DNA of 64,000 nt, from NCBI RefSeq assembly GCF_000219915.2, contig NC_017964.1:1488001-1552000 (forward strand), read 5' to 3'. Shown here piece after piece: positions 39,237-49,137 of the stretch. The translations under genes and the position numbers were made by a program. Positions within the stretch are counted from its first letter, which is position 1. Each line of letters opens with the position of its first letter. This DNA is from Advenella kashmirensis WT001. GTDB taxonomy: Bacteria; Pseudomonadota; Gammaproteobacteria; Burkholderiales; Burkholderiaceae_B. The notes under the pieces were generated by a model. The model was not told where the DNA came from. It saw nothing but the letters and a program-made list of their open reading frames with translations, and did no database searches.

Positions 39237-39986
39237 ATGGATCTGGGATTGAAAGACAGCACCGCTTTGATAACGGGCGGGGCCGGCACACTGGGCCTGG
39301 CAATGGCAACGCGTTTTTTGCAAGAGGGTTGCAATGTCGTGGTATGTGATGCCAGCCAGGCGTCCATTGACAAGGCCTGCGAACAGTTTGCTGCCTTCGA
39401 AGGGCGTGTGCTTGGCGTACTTGCAGATGTCACGGACAAGCATGCGGTGGCACAGGCTGTGCAACATGCTGTGGATAAATGGAAAAAAATTGATGTGCTG
39501 GTCAATAATGCCGGATTTGCACGGGATCGCTATCTGACCAAAATGTCCGAAGAAGACTGGCATGCGGTCCTGGACGTGACGTTGCAGGGCGCTTTCCATT
39601 GCACCCGTGCCGTACTCCCGATGATGATGGAAAACCGATATGGTCGCGTCATTAACATTGCCTCGCGTGCGCACCTGGGCAATCCCGGGCAGACCAATTA
39701 TTCTGCAGCAAAAGCCGGATTGATCGGCTTCACTCGTTCGCTGGCGCTGGAGTCGGGAAAATTCGGCATTACGGCAAACGCCGTGGCACCGGGGGTTATC
39801 TCTACGCCACGCATGCAACAACGGCCCGACTATCAGGAATTGACCGAGCGCGCCAAATCCAATACGCCGGTCGCTCGTCTGGGCGACCCGGCCGATGTGG
39901 CTGCAACCGTCGCTTTTCTGGCTTCCCGTCTGGCTGGGTTCACCACTGGCGAAACCGTCCATGTGACGGGGGGACGTTACGCATGA
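39237..39986 (+). CDS. SDR-family oxidoreductase
   Basis: This is a classical short-chain dehydrogenase/reductase of 249 residues, FabG-like. The cofactor loop ITGGAGTLG is at about 12-20, the NNAG motif in VLVNNAGFARD near 87, catalytic Ser in INIASRAHL near 139, and YSAAK near 155. The C-terminus HVTGGRY is typical. It overlaps the MaoC gene by four bases. In this operon it may oxidise or reduce a 3-hydroxyacyl-CoA made by the MaoC-type hydratase; that is inference. Confidence 0.87.
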   Translation: MDLGLKDSTALITGGAGTLGLAMATRFLQEGCNVVVCDASQASIDKACEQFAAFEGRVLGVLADVTDKHAVAQAVQHAVDKWKKIDVLVNNAGFARDRYLTKMSEEDWHAVLDVTLQGAFHCTRAVLPMMMENRYGRVINIASRAHLGNPGQTNYSAAKAGLIGFTRSLALESGKFGITANAVAPGVISTPRMQQRPDYQELTERAKSNTPVARLGDPADVAATVAFLASRLAGFTTGETVHVTGGRYA

Positions 39987-40480
39987 GCACATCATTCGAT
40001 TTGAACGAGCACTTGAACCGTCGCCTTTATTTCGACGATATTGAGGAGGGTCAAAGCTGGATCAGTCCGCGTCGCACAGTGACCGAAGCAGATGTGGTTC
40101 AGTTTGCCGGCATCTCGGGTGATTTCAATGCCCTGCATACGGACGCCGTTTTTGCGCAAGCGCATCCTTTTGGGCAGCGCGCAGCTCACGGCATGCTCAC
40201 GCTGGCCATCGCTTCGGGGCTGACTACGCGCATGCCAGTTTACCGGCTGATGGATGGTGCCCGGTACGCACTGGTGGAACTGCGATGCCAATGGCGCAAG
40301 CCGGTGTTTATCGGCGATACGATTTATGTGGAGCTTCGCATCGGCAAAAAAAAGTTATCGCAAAAGCGGCCAGGAACCGGCAGGGTTCTGATGCATCGCA
40401 TTATTAAAAATCAGCATGATGAGGTTGTGGCCGACACCGAATGGACGACGCTCATGACATGCAGAAAGGAGGACGCATGA
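39983..40480 (+). CDS. MaoC-family (R)-specific enoyl-CoA hydratase-like protein
   Basis: This is a single hot-dog domain protein of 165 residues. The hydratase motif GDFNALHTDAVFA (Asp near 47, His near 52) and AAHGMLTLAIASG match MaoC dehydratases. It overlaps both neighbours by four bases, so it is coupled to the SDR and the CoA ligase. It would hydrate an enoyl-CoA or dehydrate a hydroxyacyl-CoA. It is slightly longer than minimal family members and lacks a second domain. Confidence 0.85.
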   Translation: MSTSFDLNEHLNRRLYFDDIEEGQSWISPRRTVTEADVVQFAGISGDFNALHTDAVFAQAHPFGQRAAHGMLTLAIASGLTTRMPVYRLMDGARYALVELRCQWRKPVFIGDTIYVELRIGKKKLSQKRPGTGRVLMHRIIKNQHDEVVADTEWTTLMTCRKEDA

Positions 40481-42630
40481 ACGCAGGCGTATCACAGTTG
40501 AAAACCGGGCCGTTGCAGTCGGGTACCGCTTTTGACAGCTTGGCCGGCCTGATACGGCCCAGGTCCGTCATGATTGTCGGCGCATCCACCACCTCAGGCA
40601 CCCTGGGTCACACCACAGTGCAAAATCTGATTGAACACTCAGACTTCAATGGGCAGGTGTTCCTGGTCAATCCTCGGGGCGGACAGTGGCAGGACCGACC
40701 CTTGTATACGTCAATCGACGACGTACCTGCACAGGAAATTGACGTGGCACTGTTGCTGGTTCCGGCAAATTCGGCGCTTGCGACATTGGAGGCATGCGCC
40801 GCTAAAGGCGTACGCTACGCTATTGTGTTTACCGGCGGTTTTGCAGAACTGGGCGAAACGGGACGCCAGGCCGAACAGCAAATGCTGGCGCTTGCGGCGC
40901 GTACCGGGATGCGACTGTATGGCCCCAATTGCGCCGGCATGACAATGTTGTCGCCACGTCTGGGTCTGACCTTTTCTACTGAGTTTCGTAATGACGGTCG
41001 CAATAATAAACTCTCGCGTATTGGTTTGGTCACACAAGGTGGTGGTCTTGGCCGGTCATTGATGCAGGGTAATGAGCGCGGAGTATGTTTTTCCCGTTGG
41101 TTTTCGACCGGTAATGAGCTTGATCTGGATAATGCTGACTTTATCCAATGGCTGGCGCAGGACCCTGGAACGGACATTATTTGCACTGTGATCGAAGGTA
41201 TTAAGGACGGAGAGCGTTTTGTTGCTGCTGCACAGGCAGCGAGCCGGGCAGGCAAACCGCTCATTGCCCTGAAAGTTGGTCGTTCCGATTTTGGCAAGAG
41301 GGCGGCGCAATCGCATACCGCCTCTCTGGCTGGCGATGATGTCGTTAATGATGCGGTGTTCTCCCAATATGGCGTCATCCGCGTCGACGACCTGGATGAA
41401 ATGCTCGATGTGGCAAGTCTGCTCTCGCGTGTAGGTGTTCAGTTCCTGAGGCGTCTTTGTGTGTATTCATCGTCAGGTGGAGCAGGAGTGCTGTCGGCAG
41501 ACAAAGTGGGTGAGGCCGGACTGACAATGGCGTCCCTTGCAGAGGAGACCGTGGCGGAAATGGCGAAACATGCGCCATCCTATGCTGCCCTGACCAATCC
41601 CGTTGACTTGACGACCAAGGCACTGGTTGATCCGCAGCTTGCCAGCAAATGCTTGTTACCCCTTTTCAATGATGTCGAAGTGGATGCCGTGCTGTACCCG
41701 ATTACGTCCAACTATGCCGCCAGCACGGAAGGCATGGTGCGCAATATGCTTGAAGTGGCAAAACAGGCAAAGAAAGCTTTTGTGCCCGTCTGGATGAGTA
41801 GCCGGCGTGGACCGGCACATGAATTATTGGTAGCCGAAGGCTTTGCGCCTGTCTATAGTCTGCGCAATGCCATGCAGGCACTTAAGCGCATCAACTGGTA
41901 TGCAGAGTGGAGAGCGCGCAATCGCGATCGTGGCGCCAAATCAGCAGATTTTTCTGGAAATGTTTCTGTAGCACAATTGCCCAGCAACGAAGCGCAAGCC
42001 AAAACTCTGTTAATGCAGTATGGAGTACGCTCTCCAAAGGAGTCGCAGGTTCAGACTGCAGATGAGGCAGCCATGCAGGCCCAAGCTATTGGTTTTCCGG
42101 TAGCCCTGAAATTGGTGGCTGATGGCGTGCTGCATAAAAGCGAAATTGGGGGAGTGCAATTGAACTTGTGGAATGAGGCGCAAGTGCGTCAGGCTTTTGC
42201 GCAAATCATGACTGCAGCGCGTGCTAACGGCGTAGCAGACGATAATATTCGCGGGGTTCTTGTCTCCGAGATGATCACCGATGGCGTGGAGATGTTGGTT
42301 GGAGTTCACCGTGATGTAGTATTCGGACCGATTCTGAGCATTGGTGCGGGTGGTGTATGGGTGGAGGTCGAGGCCGATGTTGCGCGTTGTCGTTTACCCG
42401 CTGATCGTACTCTGCTGGAAGATATCCTAGATTCTACGCGGATAGCGCGACGTTTGGCCAGTTACCGTGGTCTGCCTGCACGAGATCGATCCGCGCTACT
42501 GGATGCCGTGCAAAACCTTGTTGCGTTGTTTCTAAGCCTGGGAGATCAGGCACAGTCGCTTGAGGTCAATCCACTGGTAGTACTGAATAACGGCCACGGC
42601 ATTGTCGCGCTGGATGCGGTGATTGAATAA
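40477..42630 (+). CDS. ADP-forming acyl-CoA synthetase (acetate-CoA ligase family)
   Basis: This is a 717-residue fused ligase with CoA-binding (about 20-150), succinyl-CoA-ligase-like (about 160-460) and ATP-grasp (about 500-717) domains. The phosphohistidine motif QSHTASLAGDD is near residue 278. RPRSVMIVGASTTSGTLG opens the CoA domain and FPVALKLVADGVLHKSEIGG opens the ATP-grasp part. AAAGGAGG precedes ATG 40477, which overlaps the MaoC stop. The enzyme makes an acyl-CoA with ATP to ADP, or the reverse. In this operon it probably activates the carboxylate produced by the ALDH or imported by the Bug system. Confidence 0.87.
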   Translation: MNAGVSQLKTGPLQSGTAFDSLAGLIRPRSVMIVGASTTSGTLGHTTVQNLIEHSDFNGQVFLVNPRGGQWQDRPLYTSIDDVPAQEIDVALLLVPANSALATLEACAAKGVRYAIVFTGGFAELGETGRQAEQQMLALAARTGMRLYGPNCAGMTMLSPRLGLTFSTEFRNDGRNNKLSRIGLVTQGGGLGRSLMQGNERGVCFSRWFSTGNELDLDNADFIQWLAQDPGTDIICTVIEGIKDGERFVAAAQAASRAGKPLIALKVGRSDFGKRAAQSHTASLAGDDVVNDAVFSQYGVIRVDDLDEMLDVASLLSRVGVQFLRRLCVYSSSGGAGVLSADKVGEAGLTMASLAEETVAEMAKHAPSYAALTNPVDLTTKALVDPQLASKCLLPLFNDVEVDAVLYPITSNYAASTEGMVRNMLEVAKQAKKAFVPVWMSSRRGPAHELLVAEGFAPVYSLRNAMQALKRINWYAEWRARNRDRGAKSADFSGNVSVAQLPSNEAQAKTLLMQYGVRSPKESQVQTADEAAMQAQAIGFPVALKLVADGVLHKSEIGGVQLNLWNEAQVRQAFAQIMTAARANGVADDNIRGVLVSEMITDGVEMLVGVHRDVVFGPILSIGAGGVWVEVEADVARCRLPADRTLLEDILDSTRIARRLASYRGLPARDRSALLDAVQNLVALFLSLGDQAQSLEVNPLVVLNNGHGIVALDAVIE

Positions 42631-42712
42631 TACATTCTTTCCCGCATCTGTTTTCGGTTGGTGCGAGGCGTACATATGTGGGAACACAATTGCTTAACGA
42701 AGGAGTTTCTCG

Positions 42713-43456
42713 ATGCTTAACAGTCAAATTGGTGGCGGCGACGCCCATTCTATTTCGGTCCGTGGCCATGATCTGGTCAATGATCTTTTCAATCGTGATT
42801 TTATTGATGTTCTTGCACTGGAACTGCTGGGGCAATTCCCAACGCCTGAACTCAAACGCATGCTCAATCTGTTTTTGGTGAGTGCGACGGATCATGGCCT
42901 GACCCCTAGCGCACTGTCGGCACGCCTGACTTTGCATGGTGCGCCCGAGTCCATGCAAGGGGCGCTGGCAGCTGGGCTTTTGGGCGCCGGTTCACGTTTT
43001 CTGGGCGTGATTGAATATTCAGCACGTTTTTTGCGTGATGCGCTACCGCAGCAAGAAAGTTATACCGACGAGGAACTGCGGCAGTTTGCAGAGGAATGCG
43101 TAACGGTCAATAGGGCGGCCAAACGCAAAATTCCTGGTGTGGGGCACCCCATCCACGTAGACGGCGATCCCCGGTGCCAAAGGATGTTTGAGATTGCCAG
43201 GGACTGCGGCTTTTACGGCAACTATTCGCGCTTTGCTGTTGAGCTGGCTGCCGCTGCCGCGCGCCAGTCGGGGCGTAAAATTCCCCTTAACGCTACGGGT
43301 GCGAAAGGTGCGATTGTTCTGGATATGGGATTAACACCTGAATTGGGCAAGGCACTTACGATGATTGGACGTTCTGTAGGCCTTATGGCTCACATTATCG
43401 AAGAGCAGCAAAATCCTATCGGACAAAAGGTCTGGGACATGGCTTCTGGCGCATAG
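42713..43456 (+). CDS. Citrate-synthase-fold lyase, citryl-CoA lyase-like
   Basis: This 247-residue protein resembles the citrate synthase C-terminal core found in citryl-CoA lyases. The catalytic region is seen as KIPGVGHPIHVDGDPR (near 140-155) and LNATGAKGAIVLDMGLTPEL, then GLMAHIIEEQQNPIGQKVWD. AAGGAG precedes the ATG. It is much shorter than citrate synthase (about 430), which fits lyases cleaving a CoA thioester by retro-Claisen reaction. It ends the catabolic operon and is followed by a terminator. The actual substrate is unknown. Confidence 0.78.
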   Translation: MLNSQIGGGDAHSISVRGHDLVNDLFNRDFIDVLALELLGQFPTPELKRMLNLFLVSATDHGLTPSALSARLTLHGAPESMQGALAAGLLGAGSRFLGVIEYSARFLRDALPQQESYTDEELRQFAEECVTVNRAAKRKIPGVGHPIHVDGDPRCQRMFEIARDCGFYGNYSRFAVELAAAAARQSGRKIPLNATGAKGAIVLDMGLTPELGKALTMIGRSVGLMAHIIEEQQNPIGQKVWDMASGA

Positions 43457-43466
43457 GAGCGGAAAA

Positions 43467-43500
43467 TACAGGGCGTTGATCGCCCTGTACTGTGTTTTTC
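43467..43500 (+). terminator. Terminator of the catabolic operon
   Basis: TACAGGGCG (43467-43475) and CGCCCTGTA (43481-43489) form a perfect 9-bp stem with a five-base loop, followed by CTGTG and a T-run. Confidence 0.8.
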
Positions 43501-43516
43501 TAAGAAATGCGCATGC

Positions 43517-44727
43517 TCAACTTTTCTTGACTCGCGGACACGCGCTGTCGGCCAGGGACACGAATGCTTCATCTCCAGGTATCGTGGACAGTACCTTATA
43601 GTAGTCATAAGGTGCCTTTGACTCCTGCGGTGTTTTAACTTGCACCAGTGCCAGATCCATAATGACACGTCCGTCTTCAGGTCGGACCCTGGCGTTTTTG
43701 ATCAGCTTTGAGCCAATCGGCAAATCGCTCATTGCTTTGGTTGCCTTGTCGCCATCGAAAGAGCCGGCCGCCTTGACGGCATTCAGATAGTGACTCACGC
43801 TCACATAGGTTAATGCCTGTACAACCGAGGGGGCACGTTTAAAGCCGCTTTTCTGTTGCCAGCGGCGGGTCCAGGCGCGCGTATCTTCATCGGTGTCCCA
43901 GTAAAAGGCAGTAGGAAATACCAAGCCTTTGGCCACGTCCAGCCCCATTCCATCGACATCGTTGATGAAAGTGAGAAAGGTCGCCAGTTTTTGCTTGCCT
44001 GTCGTCAGGCCAAATTCCTGCGACTGCTTGGCCAGATTCACCAGATCGCCGCCTGCACTGGCAAGCCGATCATATCAGCACCAGATGCTTGTGCCTGCAG
44101 CAAAAAGGAAGAAAAATCCAGCGCACCTAGTGGATGTCGAACACTGCCCACAACCTTGCCGCCTTCCTGGTTGATAAACTCGCTGGCGTTTTTCTCCAGC
44201 GTTTTACCAAAAATATAGTCGGTGGTAACGAAATACCATGATTTTGCACCTGCCTGTACATTGCTGCGAACCACAGCTTTGGCCAGCGCATAGGTGTCGG
44301 GCGCCCATTGCGTGGTGGTTTCAGCGCATTGTGCGCCGGCGAAATCTGCAGCAAAGCCACCGCTGATCAAGGCTGCTTTATTCTTTTCCCGGGCAATGGC
44401 AGCCGCAGCCAATCCGGTAGAGCTGGCGCCGCCATCCACCACTGCAACCAGATTCTTGGTGTCAAACCAGCTACGTACAAGTTGTCCGGCAATATCGACC
44501 TTATTTTGGGTATCGCCGCCGATCACCTCGATCTTCTTGCCTAATACTTCACCGCCGAAATCTTCGACGGCCATCCTGGCGGCCACTTCCGAACCCAGGC
44601 CACCCAGATCGGCATAAATACCGGAACGGTCGTTGGAGACGCCAATCCGCACAACGGAATTGTCTGCTGCTGCGGCGCTCATGACGCAAGTACTGAGCAG
44701 GGCTGTAAATAGAATGTTAAATTTCAC
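43517..44727 (-). CDS. LivK-type branched-chain amino acid ABC binding protein (frameshifted)
   Basis: This is a periplasmic type I binding protein. GTG 44727 follows GGAG by seven bases. The signal peptide ends CVMSAAAA. Family blocks are VRIGVSNDRSGIYADLGGLG, AARMAVEDFGGEVLGKKIEV, WYFVTTDYIFGKTLEKNAS and, after the break, FINDVDGMGLDVAKGLVFPT. The frame breaks near 44055: restoring one G in CTTGCCAGTG gives ASAGGDLVNLAKQ. No Liv permease or ATPase genes lie beside it, so it is an orphan binding protein. It may serve the neighbouring operon's substrate. Confidence 0.82.
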
Positions 44728-45071
44728 TGCGGTCTCCGGTGCCAAGGTTGTTAGTATGAATCGGCTATTATTTCCGGTCGCCTATGTGAGTGTCAATCGG
44801 GGTTTTTCTCGGCTATCGGGTATGCTCAAATCATGGGTCGGGCACCGGGTAACGTTGGCGCGGGTCGGGCATTTCAACTGATATGCCGGTTTATCCCGCG
44901 TTGTGTTCTGACTGGCGTTGTTCTATTTCAAGCTTAATAAGGCCTGCGAACTGTTTATCGTAATCGCTTATCCATTTGCCATGTGCCAGGCGCCTCGAAC
45001 ATAATCAATCGTTGGTTGCATGTTTTGGCATTCCATTTTTTAATTTCACTTTGTTGGTAATCCCTGAGGTC
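44728..45071. other. Intergenic region without a recognisable gene
   Basis: This 344-base gap separates the LivK-type gene from the end of the response regulator on the same strand. It carries the LivK promoter region and the 3' end of the regulator transcript. I see no convincing coding frame, strong hairpin or repeat. Confidence 0.5.
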
Positions 45072-45773
45072 TCACATAATATCCTTTTCCTCAACATTGA
45101 TCATATAACCAAACCCTCTTGCTGTGTGCAGCAGTGGTGGCTCGCCTTCGTGTTCGATTTTTGATCGCAGATAGCGGATATACACATCGACCACTTTGGT
45201 GCCCGGATCGAAATCCATACGCCAAACGTCACGCAGCAACTGGGCTCGGCTGACAACGATGCCGGCATGTTCCATCAGGTACGCGAGCAGGGCGAATTCT
45301 TTGGCTGTAAGCTCGATGCGCCGTTGTCCGCGTTGCGCCGTCTTGGTGCGGAAGTCGAGTTGCAGATTTCCTACTTGCAGCAGCATCGTTGAGCGTCGCT
45401 TTTGCTGACCGCGACGCAGCAGCGCCTGCATACGTGCAACCAATTCGTCAAAAGCAAACGGTTTCGTCAGATAATCATCGGCGCCCCGGTTTAAACCGGT
45501 GATGCGATCATGCAATTCAGCTTTGGCGGTCAGCATCAGGATCATGCTTTGGCAGCCATCTGCCCGTAATCGCGAGCAGACTTCGATCCCTTCCAGTTTC
45601 GGCAGCATGACGTCCAAAACAATCAAATCGAAATCTCCATCGCGTGCTGTCTCGTAACCATGCAGACCGTCGCGGGACACGTCGACATCATAACCTTCAG
45701 CCCGCAGACCTTTCTCCAGAAACGAAATAATACGTGGATCATCTTCAATCAATAGTACCTTGGCTATATTCAT
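45072..45773 (-). CDS. OmpR-family response regulator
   Basis: This is a 233-residue regulator with a receiver domain (acidic pocket EDDPR, phospho-acceptor Asp54 in LIVLDVMLP, Lys in YLTKPF) and a winged-helix output domain (TAKEFALLAYLMEHAGIVVS, VVDVYIRYLRSKIE, TARGFGYMI). It is co-transcribed with the kinase upstream, overlapping by four bases. Target genes are unknown; the LivK-type gene and the catabolic operon are the nearest candidates. Confidence 0.9.
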   Translation of the reverse strand: MNIAKVLLIEDDPRIISFLEKGLRAEGYDVDVSRDGLHGYETARDGDFDLIVLDVMLPKLEGIEVCSRLRADGCQSMILMLTAKAELHDRITGLNRGADDYLTKPFAFDELVARMQALLRRGQQKRRSTMLLQVGNLQLDFRTKTAQRGQRRIELTAKEFALLAYLMEHAGIVVSRAQLLRDVWRMDFDPGTKVVDVYIRYLRSKIEHEGEPPLLHTARGFGYMINVEEKDIM

Positions 45774-47302
45774 ATTTTTATCCCCAGGGGCAAGCGAATG
45801 GTGAGTGTCGAGCCTTCGCCGACTGTGCTGCTGAAATTGATGCTGCCATTGTGCTTGTCAATAATCCAGCGTGCGATAGGCAATCCCAGCCCGCTTCCGA
45901 CCTTCCAGCATGTCTGGGCCAGCGTGCCCCGATAAAATCGATGAAAAATGTAAGGTACGTCGTCGGAAGGGCAGCCCACTCCCTGATCCTTGATCGACAG
46001 TTCGGCCATCTGGCCATCGGTGCGAATAAAAACGCAAATTGTGGTGTCTGACCGGGAGTATTTGATCGCGTTGTCAAGCGCAATCATGATTGCCTGTTTT
46101 AGTCGTACGACATCACCAAAAATGCTGACGTTGTGCGAGGGGTTATCACAACATATGACAAGCTTGATGTTGCGGCTTTGCGCCAGTACACGGATGTCAT
46201 CCAAAGCTGTCTGGGCAACCTCCTGCAGTTCAATCATTTTCTTATCGAACAATATGTCGTCGCCCTCGGAGCGGGCTACAAACAGCAAGTCTTCAATAAG
46301 CTGCGTCATCTCCTGGGCGCGTGCAACAATAGCTGTTAACGATTCGCGGTATAGGGGTTCCGGTTGCGTTTTGCCTCGTAGTGCAATTTCAGCTTCGCCG
46401 CGCACCGCGGTCAGGGACGTGCGCAGCTCGTGACTGATATCTCCCAGGAACCGCACGCGTTGCTGGTCAACCTGAGTCAGACGCAGGTTGGCTTGCGCCA
46501 GATCCTGCGTGCGCTGTGCAACTTCTTCTTCGAGTTTGTTTTTGGCGCTGGTCAGCATGGCATGTTGCATTTGTAACTGCGTGGCCATTGCATCAAAACT
46601 GTGCGATAGTTCGCCGAACTCATCCCGGGCCTGGCTACCGATGCGATACTGGAGCGAGCCTTGTTCAATGGCCCGGGTTCCCGCCGTCAGCGCACGAATC
46701 GGACGATTGATGGAGCGCGTCAGAAAATGGCTGGAGACAAACGTCAATGACAGCAGGATCGCCAGCAGCGTCAGCATGGTTACGGTCACATTGCGTTGCA
46801 ATTGGCCGGCGGCCGCTTCCAGTCTGGCGACTTCGCGTCGTTTGGCCTGTGCGCTTTTGGCCACAAGTTGTTCAAATTCCCGGTCCAGGCGGTTTTCGAT
46901 TTCTATGCGAAACAGGGTAATGGCGTCATCACGTTTGCCCGCTAAGTACAAGGCAAGAAGCCGTTCAACCGAGTGGTTGATGTCGTCTATCAATAAGCCC
47001 ATACGGGTATAGCGCGACGGCGCGGCGCGGTCGTCAGCACGAGGGCCATTTTTAAGGTCTATCGATTGCAGGCGCCGGAAAGAATTGTGCACGTCGTTAC
47101 GGGCGCTTTGAAAGTCGGAAAGCTCCGAAGGGCCCATCAATATGAGTTCGGCGATCTGCTCGGAGTAGCGATTGGCGTCAACAGCCAGGCGCGCCGTTGC
47201 GGACAGTTCCTTGCGGGCATCAGTGACTTGGTCCGCGTAACGCTTTGTCATATGCAAGGCGATAATGGAAGTGGCAGCCATGGCAATGACGGCAAAGGCC
47301 AC
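45770..47302 (-). CDS. Sensor histidine kinase with HAMP domain
   Basis: This is a membrane sensor kinase of about 510 residues. An N-terminal helix (AFAVIAMAATSIIALHM) is followed by a helical periplasmic domain, a second helix (VTMLTLLAILLSLTFVSSHF), HAMP (about 185-240), HisKA with SHELRTS near 288, and an ATPase domain (ALDNAIKYS, IKDQGVGCPSD, GSGLGLPIARWII). The GTG start at 47302 falls inside the first membrane helix, so translation probably begins further up; ATG 47369 gives a good N-terminus in another frame. The signal sensed is unknown. Confidence 0.85.
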   Translation of the reverse strand: MAFAVIAMAATSIIALHMTKRYADQVTDARKELSATARLAVDANRYSEQIAELILMGPSELSDFQSARNDVHNSFRRLQSIDLKNGPRADDRAAPSRYTRMGLLIDDINHSVERLLALYLAGKRDDAITLFRIEIENRLDREFEQLVAKSAQAKRREVARLEAAAGQLQRNVTVTMLTLLAILLSLTFVSSHFLTRSINRPIRALTAGTRAIEQGSLQYRIGSQARDEFGELSHSFDAMATQLQMQHAMLTSAKNKLEEEVAQRTQDLAQANLRLTQVDQQRVRFLGDISHELRTSLTAVRGEAEIALRGKTQPEPLYRESLTAIVARAQEMTQLIEDLLFVARSEGDDILFDKKMIELQEVAQTALDDIRVLAQSRNIKLVICCDNPSHNVSIFGDVVRLKQAIMIALDNAIKYSRSDTTICVFIRTDGQMAELSIKDQGVGCPSDDVPYIFHRFYRGTLAQTCWKVGSGLGLPIARWIIDKHNGSINFSSTVGEGSTLTIRLPLGIKI

Positions 47303-47449
47303 AATGAACTGGAAAATCCAGATTCGGTCTTGATGGTCAAATGATTCTCGTCAAATAGTTGGCGCGCATTGCATCGTGCCCGGCAGATAATCGTGCCGGA
47401 TTACCAATGCCATGGCAGACGCAATAGAGGCAAACTTATAAGCGTACAG

Positions 47450-49106
47450 TCATTTCTTGCAACACTCTGTTGTGTTGTTTTTATATATATGAAGACCTGT
47501 AACATCCATATGCCAAATGGCATCTGCAGCCGCCAGCCATCGCGGATCACTTGTTACCAATAAAATAGTTGCATTGTTGTTTTGCAGCACTGGCGCCAGC
47601 GTCTCGGTTCTAACGGTATCGAGCAAAACATCGGCATCGTCAATCAGCAGCAAACGTGGCTTGCCCATAATTGCCCGGGCAATGATCAGCCGTTGCCGCA
47701 AGGCTGCGGGAATATCCGTCGCATGTTCTGCAATGCGGGTGGCCAGGCCACGGGGCAGGGCTTCAATCGCTTCGGTGAGCCCGCATAAGCGCAGGGTCTG
47801 GTCGATTTCGGCATCGGTCGCTGCCCGGGCGCGGTATGTCAGATTGCGACGGATTGAGCCGCGTAGCAAGGGGACGCTGGGTGAAATGGTCCCTACTGCT
47901 TGTCGGATGGAGTTAAGATCATGTTCGCTCAAATTCTGACCATCCAGGCTGACCGTGCCCTGGGTGGGATCGAACATGCGCGTGGCCAGGCCTAGCAGTG
48001 TAGATTTGCCTGTGCCGCTGGCGCCGGTAATCGCGATAAGGGTGCCCGCCTGGGCCTGCACATTGACCTGTTGAAATACCCCGTCCACCGAGACATCTTT
48101 GAGTACAAGCTGGCCAGGCCCGGCAGACAGCGGTGGCAATTGCTGACCGGAGTCCAGACTGGGCAATTGCAGGAATCTGCCCAGCACGTCCCGTGCCGCC
48201 CGGAAATTTTGCAAAAAAACAAACACTCGGCTCAGATCTCGTATTGGTGAGTCCAGCAGATTAACAACGAGAATGGACGCCAGCAGTGAGCCCCAGTCAA
48301 TGCGTTCGGATTGCAGCAGGCTGGTCACCAGTACGAGAGCGGTCAGTATGGGCGAGATCGCATCGGGCAGGGCGCGTAGCAGACTTGCCAGGCGAATCTG
48401 CGAGACGGCCGCCTCGGCCAGCCGTTTGCTCTGTTTTTTCAAGCGAGCACGTTCGCCGCGCGCTCGCCCGAATACGCGAACCGGAGACGATGCACCCAGC
48501 CGTTCCCCAAGGTTGGCGGCCAGGCGACCGCGTTCGCTGCGCAGTTTACGCACGCGTTTATAGAGTGGCGTACCAGCAATGGCGAGCAAGGCCAGAACGA
48601 TGGCGATCACGATCGCGACACAAGCGGCAATGAGCGGGCTTAGCCAGGCCAGGACTGCGATTGCTGCCAGGATGGTAATCGCCGAGACAAGCAGACTGGC
48701 AAGTCCGCGGCCGACCCAGTCATTAAGCGCGTTCAGGTCCGCTACAAAGCGAACCATCATGACCCCTTGCGTTCGTTTCTGCAGAATACGGCTTGGCAGA
48801 TTGTTGACGTGATCAAACAGTAGCAGCCGGGTTGCCATCAGATAGCTTTGCCCCAGTTTCTCTGCTGTCGCCCGCTCGACACGCGCAGCCACATTAGCAT
48901 GAGACCGAAAGCGGCGACTGCCGCCGCATTTGCCATGATCACTGTGGCGCAACAGGGGAGAGGTGCAGACCATCAAAACCCTGGCGTGTGGCCAGGGCAA
49001 TACCGCTCATGATTGCTGCCTGGGCCAGGCCATTGGCAAGAAGCCAGGCCATCAGCTTGCGTCGGGAGTCGGCTAAAATGGGCGGCAGTGGCCCATGTCC
49101 CTTCAT
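47450..49106 (-). CDS. ABC exporter-type membrane/ATPase protein with degenerate signature (frameshifted)
   Basis: This is a fused transmembrane and ATPase half-transporter of about 550 residues. The membrane part has helices such as GLASLLVSAITILAAIAVLA. Walker A is intact (GASGTGKST). The signature LSGGQ region reads DIPAALRQRLIIARA and Walker B reads LLLIDDADVLLD, so both the SGG and the catalytic Glu are changed. Two breaks near 48885 and 48955 are repaired by single added bases (AAVAAFGLMLMWLRV joins them). ATG 49106 is the annotated start; ATG 49165, overlapping the DUF1611 gene, is possible with one more repair. No outer-membrane partner is near. The substrate is unknown. Confidence 0.65.
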
Positions 49107-49137
49107 AGGCTTGCAGCCAGCGCAAATTGTGTGCTTG

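Noticed and set aside
39006..39995. 329-codon minus-strand open frame
   Set aside because: It lies antisense to the Bug and SDR genes; its composition is cysteine- and histidine-rich shadow sequence without motifs.
47302..47369. N-terminal extension of the sensor kinase from ATG 47369
   Set aside because: The joined N-terminus looks good, but the phase needs one base removed or two added, unlike the other breaks, so I left the gene at GTG 47302 and noted the doubt.
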